From an uncultured Flavobacteriaceae bacterium (GTDB lineage Bacteria; Bacteroidota; Bacteroidia; Flavobacteriales; Flavobacteriaceae): DNA of 64,000 nt. Under the pieces are notes generated by a model. The model was not told where the DNA came from and searched no databases. It worked only from the letters and a program-made list of their open reading frames with translations. Location of the stretch: NCBI GenBank assembly GCA_947500525.1, contig CANMSH010000002.1, positions 434,001-498,000 of the forward strand, in the 5' to 3' direction. Below are positions 25,204 to 35,255 of the stretch, piece after piece. A program made the position numbers and the translations under genes. How positions within the stretch are numbered: the first letter of the stretch is position 1; the number at the start of each line of letters is the position of its first letter.

Positions 25204-27129
25204 TTAAAATACTTTCAAATACCAATAAGTAGGTATTTTGTCATCGGTGGTTAATGAAGTAACTCCTGGGTACATCACCTGAATCAATGGGCACATGAAC
25301 TGTGTATTATATGCTTCGTTTATAAAATATACTGCATCGCTTTCGTAAATAGTTGTGTCTTTAGATTTATACACTTTTTTAATTAGCCATTTGGTATTTT
25401 TGCCCCAAGAGAAATAATAATATAGAGCAGGAGTGCTAAAGGCACCCAATAGATTGTACCTACCAAGTCCGTCTTCTAACGATTTAATCTGAACGACATC
25501 ACCGTCCTTGACATTACCGCTCCCCCCTAAAAGTTGCATTTTTATAGGTTTTTTACCCACTCTAGGGTAATATTGTCCTCCAGCTGCGTGTTTTTTTATC
25601 TTGATAATATAATCAATACCACCTTCCATATTGATCTTTATTCCCTGCCCGTACTTGATTGCCTTTCCTATTGGTTTTGGAGCAAGAGCAAACTTTTCTT
25701 CAAACATTTTGGATGGTGTATGAGGGATTGGATCTGGTACTTCTTCACCCCATGACGGATATTCGTAATATTCAATCTTTACAGGACCTGCGGGAGTCTC
25801 TCGCTTGGCAAGGTCAATGATTGAATAACCATGGTTGTAATACCCATTTTCAACTTTTAATTGGTATTTCGTACTAAAGGGTACGCTATTATAATTAAGT
25901 TTATAAGGATCTGTTTTGGTGGGCTGTTCGAAAGCACTGGCACCAACGAGTCGGCCTTTGGGAAGCCCAAAAAGCCCATTTTTAAAAATCACCTGATTAT
26001 GCTCATGTCCCCAAAGCCAAGCGGCGATTTTAGTACCAAAAAAAGGTCTGAAAGTATCAAGCAAAAACTTGTTTAAATATGGATAGGACCCGTATTTTGA
26101 AAGCGTTCCATTTATCTTCGCATTACCCGAAAACAATTGGTGATGAGATAATAAAATAGTGGCTCCTTTAAATTTTTTGATTTTATCATAATGCCATTGA
26201 ATTTCATCTTTCTTCAGCCATGGCCCTGCATAATACGTATCAATCTGGTTAAGTGGATATGAATCGTAATAGCTAGTATCCATACCCAAAAATTGCCAAC
26301 CATTATCTTCTGTACGAAGGCAGAAAAAACTTGAGTCCTGTACCGCCGAAGGAAACTTTTTATTTAAGCCTTTTACCATTTTATAATATCCATAGCCAAA
26401 AGCATAATAATCATGATTACCTGGAATGGAAAATACAGGGATGCGCTTGCCATAATTTTTAAATGCCATATCTATAATGTCCGAAAAATTTTGTTCACAT
26501 TCTGAAGGAGTCCCTGAATAATAGATATCCCCTAGGTGAATGAGTATATCGGGATTATGAGTTTTTAACAATGTTTTTAAAAGATAGTAGGCATCAGACA
26601 TACCGGTGCCCCAGTCTCCAATTATAGCTACTTTGGCATCATTTGGAATCTTGTATTTCATGAGTCCGTAATCCATACCTCTCCCTTTCCAGCTATTATA
26701 TTTTAAAACCCCATTATAGGCATCGTGATAAGCCTTATAGACTAAAATACATTCTAAAAACCCAGGATCATCGTCACTATATTTTCGATACTTTTTCTTC
26801 AAGTCTTCTAACAGTTCCTGATCTTCTCGAATAGTTGCTCTCGCCATATGAAAGCATAGTTCGGATATATATGATTGTGTTATGATAGAGGAGCTCCCTT
26901 TTCGTGGGGCACGTGACAATCCAACAGGGGCCTCATGTTCAGGTTTAAATACTTTTGATACATGGCGGTTAGTAGCAGCGATCATAGGGTGATCTTGAAT
27001 AGCAGCTATTGTGAATAGCTCCCCTTTTTTTGATTTATGATCGATTTTTTTAAATGCCTCTTCGGCAACAACCGATTGCCAAAGTGACAATTCGCGATCA
27101 TGAACTCGTACTAATGGTGTTGTTTTCAT
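25204..27129 (-). CDS. Calcineurin-like metallophosphoesterase
   Basis: 641 residues from the ATG at 27129; a GTG nine codons upstream is less likely. The central metallophosphoesterase domain (about 175-420) has all motifs: GDWGTG, HLGDIYYSG, GNHDYY, a His in LLSHHQ and WGHEHN. About 165 N-terminal residues form an uncharacterised helical cap and about 200 C-terminal residues are beta-rich (GSGNVKDGDVVQIKSLEDG). No signal peptide, so probably cytoplasmic. Substrate unknown. The upstream region carries two of the AGG/CCT dyads shared with four other promoters. Confidence 0.85.
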   Translation of the reverse strand: MKTTPLVRVHDRELSLWQSVVAEEAFKKIDHKSKKGELFTIAAIQDHPMIAATNRHVSKVFKPEHEAPVGLSRAPRKGSSSIITQSYISELCFHMARATIREDQELLEDLKKKYRKYSDDDPGFLECILVYKAYHDAYNGVLKYNSWKGRGMDYGLMKYKIPNDAKVAIIGDWGTGMSDAYYLLKTLLKTHNPDILIHLGDIYYSGTPSECEQNFSDIIDMAFKNYGKRIPVFSIPGNHDYYAFGYGYYKMVKGLNKKFPSAVQDSSFFCLRTEDNGWQFLGMDTSYYDSYPLNQIDTYYAGPWLKKDEIQWHYDKIKKFKGATILLSHHQLFSGNAKINGTLSKYGSYPYLNKFLLDTFRPFFGTKIAAWLWGHEHNQVIFKNGLFGLPKGRLVGASAFEQPTKTDPYKLNYNSVPFSTKYQLKVENGYYNHGYSIIDLAKRETPAGPVKIEYYEYPSWGEEVPDPIPHTPSKMFEEKFALAPKPIGKAIKYGQGIKINMEGGIDYIIKIKKHAAGGQYYPRVGKKPIKMQLLGGSGNVKDGDVVQIKSLEDGLGRYNLLGAFSTPALYYYFSWGKNTKWLIKKVYKSKDTTIYESDAVYFINEAYNTQFMCPLIQVMYPGVTSLTTDDKIPTYWYLKVF

Positions 27130-27222
27130 ATTCTTTGTTTTGTATTCATTAAACACAACGATCTGTATAAACCTAGTAATTGGTTATACAGCAACTAACT
27201 AGTGAACTAAGTTCAAAATAAA

Positions 27223-27561
27223 ATGAATACAATTCAACAGGAAAAACCCCTTTTTTTAAAGGGATTTTCCCCTTCTTTGAGTTCTGAGAGACTTATAAAT
27301 CTTTGCTCAATATCCTTAGATAAAATCCTTCTAATGCTATCTCGAAATAGAAGATTACAAACTGAGTTGTCAAGACCTAGAGATGTTACTTTCAAATATT
27401 ATGACAGTTATTATGGTATTGCTTTTACTATGTTTTATATGAATACAAATAAAAAATTTGAAGTTTTCTTAAATTCAGTATTTGGTATGGGATCACCAGG
27501 TCTTAGTCCGAAAACAAATGACATTAAATCCTTTGGTGCTACAGTACTTGATAGTAAATAA
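27223..27561 (+). CDS. Possible small uncharacterised protein
   Basis: A 112-codon frame with plausible composition in its second half: YYDSYYGIAFTMFYMNTNKK, then FEVFLNSVFGMGSPG. The first 17 codons coincide with the dyad array of the metallophosphoesterase promoter, so if real the start may be the ATG at 27334. I recognise no family. It could be a small protein of the same regulon or a chance frame. Confidence 0.35.
   Translation: MNTIQQEKPLFLKGFSPSLSSERLINLCSISLDKILLMLSRNRRLQTELSRPRDVTFKYYDSYYGIAFTMFYMNTNKKFEVFLNSVFGMGSPGLSPKTNDIKSFGATVLDSK
27239..27272 (-). promoter_or_regulatory. Dyad array (2 units) upstream of the metallophosphoesterase
   Basis: AGGAAAAACCCC at 27239 and GGGATTTTCCCC at 27261, 22 bp apart. 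Read toward the gene, the proximal unit ends TTTTTCCTGTTGA, as in the array before the 30972-32720 gene. The nearest unit is 110 bp from the start codon; TAGGTTTA (minus strand, 27175-27168) is a near-consensus -7 box. Confidence 0.65.
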
Positions 27562-27590
27562 AAATATACCAAATGCATACTATATAAAAG

Positions 27591-27649
27591 AGGAAAAACA
27601 CCCTAAATTAACAGGAAAAAACCGCATACAAAAAGGGGAACTTCCCCTT
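27591..27649 (+). promoter_or_regulatory. Dyad array (3 units) upstream of the patatin-like gene
   Basis: AGGAAAAACACC (27591), AGGAAAAAACCG (27613) and GGGGAACTTCCCC (27635), each starting 22 bp after the previous. The last unit continues CCCCTTGA as in the array at 32820-32832. It ends 80 bp before the ATG. Confidence 0.68.
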
Positions 27650-27728
27650 GACTTGTATAGAAATAACATAATAAATTGTAAATGAATAAATTAATTCTTA
27701 TTCTATACAACCCCTTTAAGCAACTATT

Positions 27729-30700
27729 ATGACTCAACCATTTAATTTTTGGAACTATTTATTTTCTAGTAGAACACATGCCTGGCATATTCCAATATTA
27801 CTTTTCTTAAGTATATTATTATTTTGTGTATCTGGTATTATAGATATTCCTGGAGTATTAAACAGCCCTCAATTTACAACTCCCCTAGAACCCGCATTTG
27901 TCAAAGAATTATTGCATGCTAATCACTGGCATTTTGAAGGGTATAAGGCCTACTTTATTATTGATTGTGTCTGGGCCCCAGTTCTTCTTTTAGCGATTGT
28001 AAAGTTCGCACGCGCTTATGTTCTTAGACTAAGGGTAGTACGGCATGCAAGAGGCAAATTGATTGCTTTGGGCTTTCTCGCAATAGCGGCTTATGCGTTT
28101 GATCTTGCCGAAAACTATATATATTTTTTCCACTATACTTATCATCAAACAATAGTCTATCTAAAAATTGGTTTTTATAGTATTGTTGTATTGATTTGGT
28201 TAATCCTTATCATTCACAAGTATAAAAATGATGTACTTCCTACATTAAAAGACTTTTTAAAATCTGCTTGGATTAGTCTCATCATATTAGTAATCATCGG
28301 GTCATTACTTCCAAAAGCCCCACAAGTAAATTCGATCGTGGTTAATTTGTACGATTATCCATTAAACTTTGTGGTGCTGTTGCTCTTTGCTCCTATCTAC
28401 GCTGTCATGTTAGCACATTATCCGAGTTACTTTAATATCACAGAAGAACATCGATCATGGTATCGGGCCGAAAATTTTAAATTTTGGCTTTTTGGAACCA
28501 TATTTTATAAATATAAAGATGGCTATCAAGATTCGGGAACGGGCAGAACTGAAAGTATTGTTAATTTTTTATTTCGAATCATCGGAGTTCTTTTCTTTGC
28601 CGCCCTATTTTACTTAATCGCCTATACTTCTGAAGTTAATTTTAACTGGCCACTTTCTATGAATGAAATAGCTGTCTCATTAACGCTTTTTGGAGTGTAT
28701 TTACTTTTTATATTGAGAAAAAAGAAGAATGATTGGCTTAACAATAACATACTATACCTTGTAAAAGGCTTACCAAATTTCTATGATGGAGATATCACAT
28801 TGACCAATGCAAACAAAACAAAATTAAAAGAGTTTTATGCTCTTTCCGATAAGAAAAGAGAAGAATATAATATAACTAAACATAACAGTCTTTACAAAAT
28901 CAATTTTCATATATATTGTTATCTCATACTATTTATTGTAACGGTAGTACTATTCTTTTGGCTTGTTATATCTCTTTACTTATTTAAATACAATATGTTC
29001 AATGCTATCCTAAGCCTTGTATCTATTGTCTTTCAGCTTGTAACATTTATTTATTATCGTACTTTTCGTTCTATATTCAGGTTTAGTTTTTACAATCCGA
29101 ACATCAAGGCGGTACTAAATTCATTTTATGTATTACGGGTATTCAAAGTCGTTAAAAATCCTATGACTGAATTGGTGATTGCTGAAAGAGAAAAAAAGAT
29201 TAAAAATTTTCTCATTAGCCATACAGAATTTTACGCTCCCTCTTTTTTCAACCCTTTTAAAAAACTAGGATTTGGAGCATTAAGTAATAACATCTTTTTT
29301 CTTCAATTTACAGCAACCGTAGGTATTATAAACGCAGTAATATTTTTGATTCTTAACATTTTTAGTATAGTAACGGTTCAACAAAACATAAATTCTATAC
29401 TAGTCATATTATCTGCCTTTTTCCTTTATTATGGTATCATCATTATCATAACTAAAAACATAATTTACTATCGGTTTTCTCAAGAATTATATGCCGAGAA
29501 ACGAAGAAATTTATACTATAAGTTTCTTGCTTATTCTTGTGTTTGTCTAGTACTCATGTATGGATTAACGCGATCCTTCTCGAACAATTTATTTACTTTA
29601 CAACATATATCTACAGCTCAAGTTAAAGACTCTACTTTATTTTTAAAAGACTATGCGACTGCTCTTAAAGAACAATCTGGGCCTCGGTATTTTGTTGGTG
29701 CTTATGGAGGAGGCATGAAAGCAAATGCCTGGACACTCACCATTCTAAATGAAATGCATCAAAGAGATAGTTCATTCTTTGATCATACCGTAGTTATGTC
29801 TGGAGCCTCTGGCGGTACCATAGGAATTATTAATATGGCCGCAATCTTGCATCAAAAAAATTCGATACAAGAATATTGGACGGATAAGATTCATGAAATA
29901 TCTACCGAAAATATTCTTTCACTTGACCTTACTCACGTTTTAGGAAGAGATACCTTCAACAGAATGTTCATCCCAGGACTTAATTTATACGGTAAGGATC
30001 GTTCTTCCAAAGCGATGCATCGCTATGCAGCTATTGTACATTGTGATCCTAATAAATATATGAACAAAAGCTTTTATGATTATTGGTTTGAAATTTATAA
30101 ACAGCAAAACAAACGCTTCCCAATTTTGATAGCAAATACCACAAATGTGAAAGGTAATCACGGAATGGCCGTAAGTGTTAAGGTTGATTCAGATCAAGAA
30201 CAACACTCTTTTTTATTTCAAGGAGCGGATAATATATTGACCCTTGGTAACAATAGCTTAAGTTATTATGATGCTGCGTCTACATCCAATCGCTTTCCAG
30301 TCATTAGCCCAGCGGCCAAAATAGAAACCAAGGGACATTATAACGATGGTGGTATTTTCGAGAATTCAGGGTTGTTATCTGCTCTCAAAACATTTCGCGC
30401 TATCAACGCCCTCGATGGCACAAAAGATCTTGATAGTTTAGAACAAACCAATACATTTATTAATATTGTAAATGATAAAAACCTATACATACGTCATTAT
30501 CTGAAGCAAAATCTTAAAGATACAATTACAGTAAACAAAATTAATGGAAGTTCAGAAATCGATGCAATTCTAAATTCAGTGTCATCTACTGAAATGATGC
30601 CCAATTTTGTTAAGAATGAGGTACAACGTTTGGCAGATCGTCATATGAATATTGAATTTCACTCAATTTATCTACCGCATCAATTTACGGTTCAAGATGT

Positions 30701-30959
30701 TTTTAATATCTATGGTAAAAAAATACAACTTTCATTAAAAAATGATAAAGAAACCTTAAAATCTCTTTATGATATCGTCGAAAAAAACAACGACACGATT
30801 CAATCTCTTGTGAAAACAAATGATCCTCGTAACAGAATTCCTATTGTAGAGCCTCCTATGAGTCGAGTTTTAGCAAAAGATGCTTATATTTTTATGAAAA
30901 AAATGCTTGACCACTCAATACCATCCAATACCATGGATAGTATTTTTAAAAAAGAATAA
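27729..30959 (+). CDS. Large multi-pass membrane protein with patatin-like phospholipase domain
   Basis: 1076 residues. The first about 640 contain roughly 10-12 hydrophobic helices, many aromatic. The C-terminal about 430 form a patatin-like hydrolase: oxyanion run YGGGMKANAW, nucleophile elbow SGASGGT (Ser about 694) and the dyad Asp in YNDGGIFENSG (about residue 873). Serine and aspartate are intact, so lipid acyl hydrolase activity at the membrane is expected. The fusion of a large membrane region to the catalytic domain is unusual in size. A three-unit dyad array precedes it. Confidence 0.8.
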   Translation: MTQPFNFWNYLFSSRTHAWHIPILLFLSILLFCVSGIIDIPGVLNSPQFTTPLEPAFVKELLHANHWHFEGYKAYFIIDCVWAPVLLLAIVKFARAYVLRLRVVRHARGKLIALGFLAIAAYAFDLAENYIYFFHYTYHQTIVYLKIGFYSIVVLIWLILIIHKYKNDVLPTLKDFLKSAWISLIILVIIGSLLPKAPQVNSIVVNLYDYPLNFVVLLLFAPIYAVMLAHYPSYFNITEEHRSWYRAENFKFWLFGTIFYKYKDGYQDSGTGRTESIVNFLFRIIGVLFFAALFYLIAYTSEVNFNWPLSMNEIAVSLTLFGVYLLFILRKKKNDWLNNNILYLVKGLPNFYDGDITLTNANKTKLKEFYALSDKKREEYNITKHNSLYKINFHIYCYLILFIVTVVLFFWLVISLYLFKYNMFNAILSLVSIVFQLVTFIYYRTFRSIFRFSFYNPNIKAVLNSFYVLRVFKVVKNPMTELVIAEREKKIKNFLISHTEFYAPSFFNPFKKLGFGALSNNIFFLQFTATVGIINAVIFLILNIFSIVTVQQNINSILVILSAFFLYYGIIIIITKNIIYYRFSQELYAEKRRNLYYKFLAYSCVCLVLMYGLTRSFSNNLFTLQHISTAQVKDSTLFLKDYATALKEQSGPRYFVGAYGGGMKANAWTLTILNEMHQRDSSFFDHTVVMSGASGGTIGIINMAAILHQKNSIQEYWTDKIHEISTENILSLDLTHVLGRDTFNRMFIPGLNLYGKDRSSKAMHRYAAIVHCDPNKYMNKSFYDYWFEIYKQQNKRFPILIANTTNVKGNHGMAVSVKVDSDQEQHSFLFQGADNILTLGNNSLSYYDAASTSNRFPVISPAAKIETKGHYNDGGIFENSGLLSALKTFRAINALDGTKDLDSLEQTNTFINIVNDKNLYIRHYLKQNLKDTITVNKINGSSEIDAILNSVSSTEMMPNFVKNEVQRLADRHMNIEFHSIYLPHQFTVQDVFNIYGKKIQLSLKNDKETLKSLYDIVEKNNDTIQSLVKTNDPRNRIPIVEPPMSRVLAKDAYIFMKKMLDHSIPSNTMDSIFKKE

Positions 30960-30971
30960 AAACGTTGTTTA

Positions 30972-32720
30972 TTATGGTGTTTTAACGGTAGGCTTTTGTT
31001 TTTTAAATCGGTTTACAAAGGAAGTTAAATTGGTAGCATAGCCAACTAATAACTGAGGTGCAAAAATAGATCCTTTTGTGAAGTAAGCCCCTCCTATACT
31101 TGCGTATACACCTCCATTTGCTTTCGAACCTTTAGCAATCCAATAAAAATCAGCTTGAAGGTTAATTATATTATGTTTAAACAAGGCGTGATTTATGCCC
31201 TTATTAAGAATTAAAGGTTTAACATCAAGACCTGCGACATTATCAGTGCCATTGTAACTAAAATTGTCAAGTTGCAAACGAATATCAGCACCAAAATTTG
31301 TTTGGGGACGAATTTCGAAATTAAGGTACGGCCCATGACTTATGGAGTACAATTGACCGGTTTTTTCTTCGTCCAAATTAGTACCATTGCTATTAGGGTC
31401 TGGTTTTGTAATTTTAGACTTAAACTTTGTTCTAAAGTATGAGGCCTGATATCCAGCGGAGATAGTTGTCGAAAACCCTTTAGCTTCATACGATAAGACG
31501 TCCATACCAATATTACTGTTAATATTCCTTTTGCGATAAATATCTGAGAGTTCAAATTTACTTGAGTTAACACTACTAACTAGTCTAGACTCTTCATCCG
31601 AATTGTTATATAAACCCATATTTAGAGTCGTTGTAATTTGTCGAAACAGGGAGTACTTTCCATACCATTTTCCAGCATTACGCTTCCCCCCTGGGCTAAA
31701 ATTTCTTTGACTTAACGGAATTAATATTCGAGCCTGCGCATTGACGAGGCTATTGGTATTTTCTCCGTTAAAACCTAATAAGTCAGAATAAAATATTCCT
31801 GTAAAATAATCAATAAAACGTCTTTGTTCTACTTTTTTGGTAGTTTCATCTAATTTTAAAATAAGTTCCTGATTTGCCAAAGAGTAATTAAAATGTTCAT
31901 CAGAATTATAATCGAAAATATCATCAATTTCGAGTACGAATTTTTTTTCCATAAATCTAAAATACAATCGATTACCAGGCATATTAAAGTAACGTACTGG
32001 GATGCTAAAACTTCTATTGTTTACGACAACATTTTCTTTTATTAATTTTTCTTTTAAATAGACATCTCCTTCGATAACAACAGTTGAAACTTTATTATTG
32101 AAAAAATTTAAATATGCCTTTTTAACCAAAAAGGTATCTAGTTTAGTACTGTTTTCTTTATGCGAAGTTAAACTGTCCTTTTCTTTTTTCTGTTGTCTCG
32201 CTTTAGCTTTCTTCTGCCCTTTTGTTTTATTATTAATTGTATCATATTTCAACAATCTATTATTATCGAAGGTCGTGCTTAAAATCGGAATCTTCTTATT
32301 TAATTTTAAGCGACCAGAAAATTCCTGTTCAGGATTATCTATGGCTCTTGTTATTTGTTCCCTTTCTGATTTCAGAGAATCGAAATATTTTTTCGCCTTT
32401 GAAGGGATCCTAGTAATATGTTCAATTTCTGTAGAACTAAAAGTACTTGACACTAGACTTGTATCAATTTTGGTTTTAAAAAAATCGACAATGCTCTGCT
32501 TAAAAAGTGTTGTGTCAATACTAAAACCATAATTAATTGTATTCTTACAGGTACCATCTAAATCACATATTTGTAATCTGAAGTTATTTTCTGGAAATTG
32601 CACATTTACACTATACACTTTCCTGTTGACACCAATGTTAGTTAAAAACTTAAATTCTGCAGTAGTTTGTCCATTCATCCATAGTGGGATTATTAGGCAA
32701 ATTAGGAATATTCTTTTCAT
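30972..32720 (-). CDS. Secreted, probably outer-membrane barrel protein of unknown family
   Basis: 582 residues: signal peptide to about 17 (WMNGQ), a beta-rich N-terminal half with a lysine/glutamine-rich low-complexity insert (about 163-195, KGQKKAKARQQKKEKDS), then a likely barrel (about 310-575) with repeated amphipathic strands such as KYSLFRQITTTLNMGLYNN and FSTTISAGYQASYFRTKF. No family recognised. It converges on the patatin-like gene with only 12 bp between them, and both promoters carry the same dyad arrays. Confidence 0.7.
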   Translation of the reverse strand: MKRIFLICLIIPLWMNGQTTAEFKFLTNIGVNRKVYSVNVQFPENNFRLQICDLDGTCKNTINYGFSIDTTLFKQSIVDFFKTKIDTSLVSSTFSSTEIEHITRIPSKAKKYFDSLKSEREQITRAIDNPEQEFSGRLKLNKKIPILSTTFDNNRLLKYDTINNKTKGQKKAKARQQKKEKDSLTSHKENSTKLDTFLVKKAYLNFFNNKVSTVVIEGDVYLKEKLIKENVVVNNRSFSIPVRYFNMPGNRLYFRFMEKKFVLEIDDIFDYNSDEHFNYSLANQELILKLDETTKKVEQRRFIDYFTGIFYSDLLGFNGENTNSLVNAQARILIPLSQRNFSPGGKRNAGKWYGKYSLFRQITTTLNMGLYNNSDEESRLVSSVNSSKFELSDIYRKRNINSNIGMDVLSYEAKGFSTTISAGYQASYFRTKFKSKITKPDPNSNGTNLDEEKTGQLYSISHGPYLNFEIRPQTNFGADIRLQLDNFSYNGTDNVAGLDVKPLILNKGINHALFKHNIINLQADFYWIAKGSKANGGVYASIGGAYFTKGSIFAPQLLVGYATNLTSFVNRFKKQKPTVKTP

Positions 32721-32775
32721 GAAGTTAGGGTTTATTACGTCATGAAAGTTAATTTATAGAAAGTTCTATATCAAC

Positions 32776-32832
32776 AGGATTTTTCCTGTTTTTAAAGGAG
32801 GTTTACCCTATATTTTCAAGGGGTTATTCCCC
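32776..32832 (-). promoter_or_regulatory. Dyad array (3 units) upstream of the secreted barrel-like gene
   Basis: AGGATTTTTCCT (32776), AGGTTTACCCT (32799) and GGGGTTATTCCCC (32820), starts 23 and 21 bp apart. On the minus strand a possible TTG -33 (32774-32772) and TAACTTTC -7 (32751-32744) lie 20 bp apart just downstream. Confidence 0.68.
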
Positions 32833-32996
32833 TTTTTGTCAACAAAATAGAGACAGGTAGAAAAGAAATAAGTAAATTTAAGGTTAGCTTGAAATCAACT
32901 AATAATTTTTATTCCAATATAGTAAATTAAAACGGTCAATTTAAATCAGTTATTTAAATAAGAACACACAAAATCTGGTAATCTAAGTTGTCGAAA

Positions 32997-33395
32997 TCAG
33001 TTTTGCTGAATTTTTACAAACTTAGATTTACAAGGGTCGGTACAAAGGTTGTTGATAATTAAGAATGAATCAACTATTTCGAACTTCATACTACTAAACC
33101 CCTCCGAGAAAATAACAGATTCTGTGACAGAATATATAAGAGAAGTAGGTTTATTAGATTCTGTTGTGGCTGAACTCATCATACCATTTGAAACCACAAC
33201 TCCATTTTTTCGAAATTCTATGATTTTTTCGCTATTCACAGGTTCGAAAACTCCACTTCCGTCTCCTGGATCTACTAAAATTTCAGTTAATTTCCAGATT
33301 CCGATCAATTTTTCTTCAAGTGGGTCAAGGTCATCATTCGTAGTACAAGAAGATAACAATCCAATACATACGAAAAGTAAAACAAGTTGTTTCAT
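32997..33395 (-). CDS. Small lipocalin-like lipoprotein
   Basis: 132 residues with lipobox LSSC (Cys17). The mature part starts EEKLIGIWKLTEILVDPGDGSG, the W-x-L opening of lipocalin-like domain proteins common in Bacteroidota, with a later strand IIEFRKNGVVVSNG. A cysteine pair near the end (LCTDPCKS) may form a disulfide. Surface or periplasmic; function unknown. It lies 45 bp downstream of the sulfatase gene and could be its partner. Confidence 0.72.
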   Translation of the reverse strand: MKQLVLLFVCIGLLSSCTTNDDLDPLEEKLIGIWKLTEILVDPGDGSGVFEPVNSEKIIEFRKNGVVVSNGMMSSATTESNKPTSLIYSVTESVIFSEGFSSMKFEIVDSFLIINNLCTDPCKSKFVKIQQN

Positions 33396-33440
33396 ACTAT
33401 TGATTTACAGTATGATGGAAATTATTTGAATTGGTTGCGC

Positions 33441-35231
33441 CTAATATTCAGTTATATACACGTAATAAACTCCAGCTATTACATCTCCGTTGCTATCCAA
33501 CATGGTCCCTCTTACGTTAGTATCTCCTTTATTAAGTTTTACATCAAATGTAAGTTTTGTGTCATTGAACCCAACCGCTTTCGTTTCGGAATATTCTCCT
33601 ACTTCTAATGTAACTGACTGAACTGGAAGAGCCTTCATTTCATTTCCATAGATTAATTTGTCAACTCCTCCTTTCGGACTCCAAGAATCAAGACTTTTCT
33701 TAAAAGTAGGGATTCCTTGAATTGAAGCATTTGCTTCTCTAGGCCAACGATGTATTTCAAAACGATAAACACCATCTTTACTAATAGTAATATCCCATTC
33801 TCCCGCCAAAGAACTTCCATTTGCAACTTGTGCATGGTTCCAAAGTTCTTTTGGCAAATACCATTCAGAGGGTGTTAAAAAAACTTCAGGATCATTTGGA
33901 TGACCTACAATTGGACGAGGTTTATCTCTATCTCCCGGTGAGACCCTATTCCAATACGCTTGGTGGTCGTTCCTCATTTTTTCGACTATCTCGGGATATT
34001 TCTCAATCACATTAGTGGTTTGTCCTGGGTCATTTTTTATATCATAGAGCTCTTTATTATCAATAAGTCTCCATCGTTTTGTCATTCCAGCAGTTTGCCA
34101 CCAAGGCTTTGCTATGCGTGTTCGCTGATTTTCAACAAATAAAGTTCGCTCGGGTAAGGTTATTTCCTGATTTAAAAGTTGTGATTTAAAACTACGACCA
34201 TCAAAGTCAATTTTCTTTTCTGTTTCTAACTCACATAAGTCTATTAATGTGGGTAAAACATCAATATGAGACGTTAATGCCTCAACATCTTTATCTTTCC
34301 CAAGTCCACCTGCAGGCCAATGAATGAAAAAGGGTACTCTATGTCCGCCTTCATACACCTGCGCTTTTCGTCCACGCATTCCGGCATTAAATACTTTTAC
34401 GCCAGCAGTACCACCATTATCAGTCATGAATATGAAAATGGTGTTTTCATCTTTACCCAACTCTTTAAGCGTATTTCTTAATTTGCCTATATTTTGATCA
34501 ATTCGATCTATACCAGCAAAAAAATAACCCACATCATCCGATACTTTGGTTTTATATTTTTTAACCAATGTTGTGTCAGGTATTGTATGCGGATCGTGTG
34601 GCAAATACGTTGTTATATACGTAAAAAAAGGTTGATCATCTTTACGGATAAAATCTATAGCGGCGTTAAAAAATACATCAGGCGCGAAACCTTCACGATA
34701 TACCCTTTCACCATTGTGCCAGTAGTAATCATTCACTCTATCATTGTCGAACCAATCATCTGTCGTACCTGTGCCACCATCACCTTGACCCAGCCATTCA
34801 TCATAGCCTCGATCTATTGGTCGATACGGATAATTAGCTCCTAAATGCCATTTCCCAAATAGCCCAGTTCGATACCCATTTTCTTTAAAAACATCAGCAA
34901 TTGTCCTTTCGTTCGCTCTTAAATGATTTCCTCCCAGCACAGTGTGCCATACGCCCGCACGATGTGCATATTTACCAGTCATTAAAGCGGCGCGAGTAGG
35001 CGCACACGTTGGATCAACATGAAAATCTGTAAACCGAATCGATTGAGAATACAAGGCATCAATATGTGGTGTTTCTATCACAGGATTTCCATGACAACTT
35101 AAATCTCCATATCCTTGATCATCAGTCATAATTAGAACCACATTCGGTCGTTGCGGTGCATTTGGCGCACATGAAATTAGTGGTGCCAAGATTACACTAG
35201 TAGCTATAAATAATATTGTTTTTCTCATCAT
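33441..35231 (-). CDS. Sulfatase (arylsulfatase type), lipoprotein
   Basis: 596 residues from the ATG at 35231; a GTG seven codons upstream is also in frame. Lipobox LISC (Cys21). The sulfatase core starts NVVLIMTDDQGYGD (metal ligands) and has the C-x-P-x-R formylglycine motif CAPTRAALMTGKY, so an anaerobic or FGE-type maturase is needed, not encoded here. GKWHLG, later HDPHT and FMTDNGG complete the site. A C-terminal beta region of about 150 residues follows. It should release sulfate from sulfated carbohydrates such as algal glycans. It begins 25 bp after an S41 peptidase gene, likely one transcript. Confidence 0.9.
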   Translation of the reverse strand: MMRKTILFIATSVILAPLISCAPNAPQRPNVVLIMTDDQGYGDLSCHGNPVIETPHIDALYSQSIRFTDFHVDPTCAPTRAALMTGKYAHRAGVWHTVLGGNHLRANERTIADVFKENGYRTGLFGKWHLGANYPYRPIDRGYDEWLGQGDGGTGTTDDWFDNDRVNDYYWHNGERVYREGFAPDVFFNAAIDFIRKDDQPFFTYITTYLPHDPHTIPDTTLVKKYKTKVSDDVGYFFAGIDRIDQNIGKLRNTLKELGKDENTIFIFMTDNGGTAGVKVFNAGMRGRKAQVYEGGHRVPFFIHWPAGGLGKDKDVEALTSHIDVLPTLIDLCELETEKKIDFDGRSFKSQLLNQEITLPERTLFVENQRTRIAKPWWQTAGMTKRWRLIDNKELYDIKNDPGQTTNVIEKYPEIVEKMRNDHQAYWNRVSPGDRDKPRPIVGHPNDPEVFLTPSEWYLPKELWNHAQVANGSSLAGEWDITISKDGVYRFEIHRWPREANASIQGIPTFKKSLDSWSPKGGVDKLIYGNEMKALPVQSVTLEVGEYSETKAVGFNDTKLTFDVKLNKGDTNVRGTMLDSNGDVIAGVYYVYITEY

Positions 35232-35255
35232 CAATTTGATCCCATTTCTCACCTA

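Noticed and set aside
27239..27649. Dyad arrays as a CRISPR array or mobile-element repeats
   Set aside because: Units are only about 12 bp with 10-bp variable spacing, there are no cas genes, and each array is placed at a promoter.
27482..27685. A 67-codon frame in front of the patatin-like gene
   Set aside because: It runs through the whole three-unit dyad array; its second half is the translation of the repeats.
32098..32532. A 144-codon plus-strand frame opposite the secreted barrel-like gene
   Set aside because: It lies wholly inside a gene with a good signal peptide and coherent composition; the reverse frame is hydrophobic low-complexity, typical of antisense translation of a Lys/Glu-rich insert.
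33049..33429. A 126-codon plus-strand frame opposite the lipocalin-like lipoprotein
   Set aside because: The opposite strand has a lipobox and W-x-L domain start; the plus frame has no start context.
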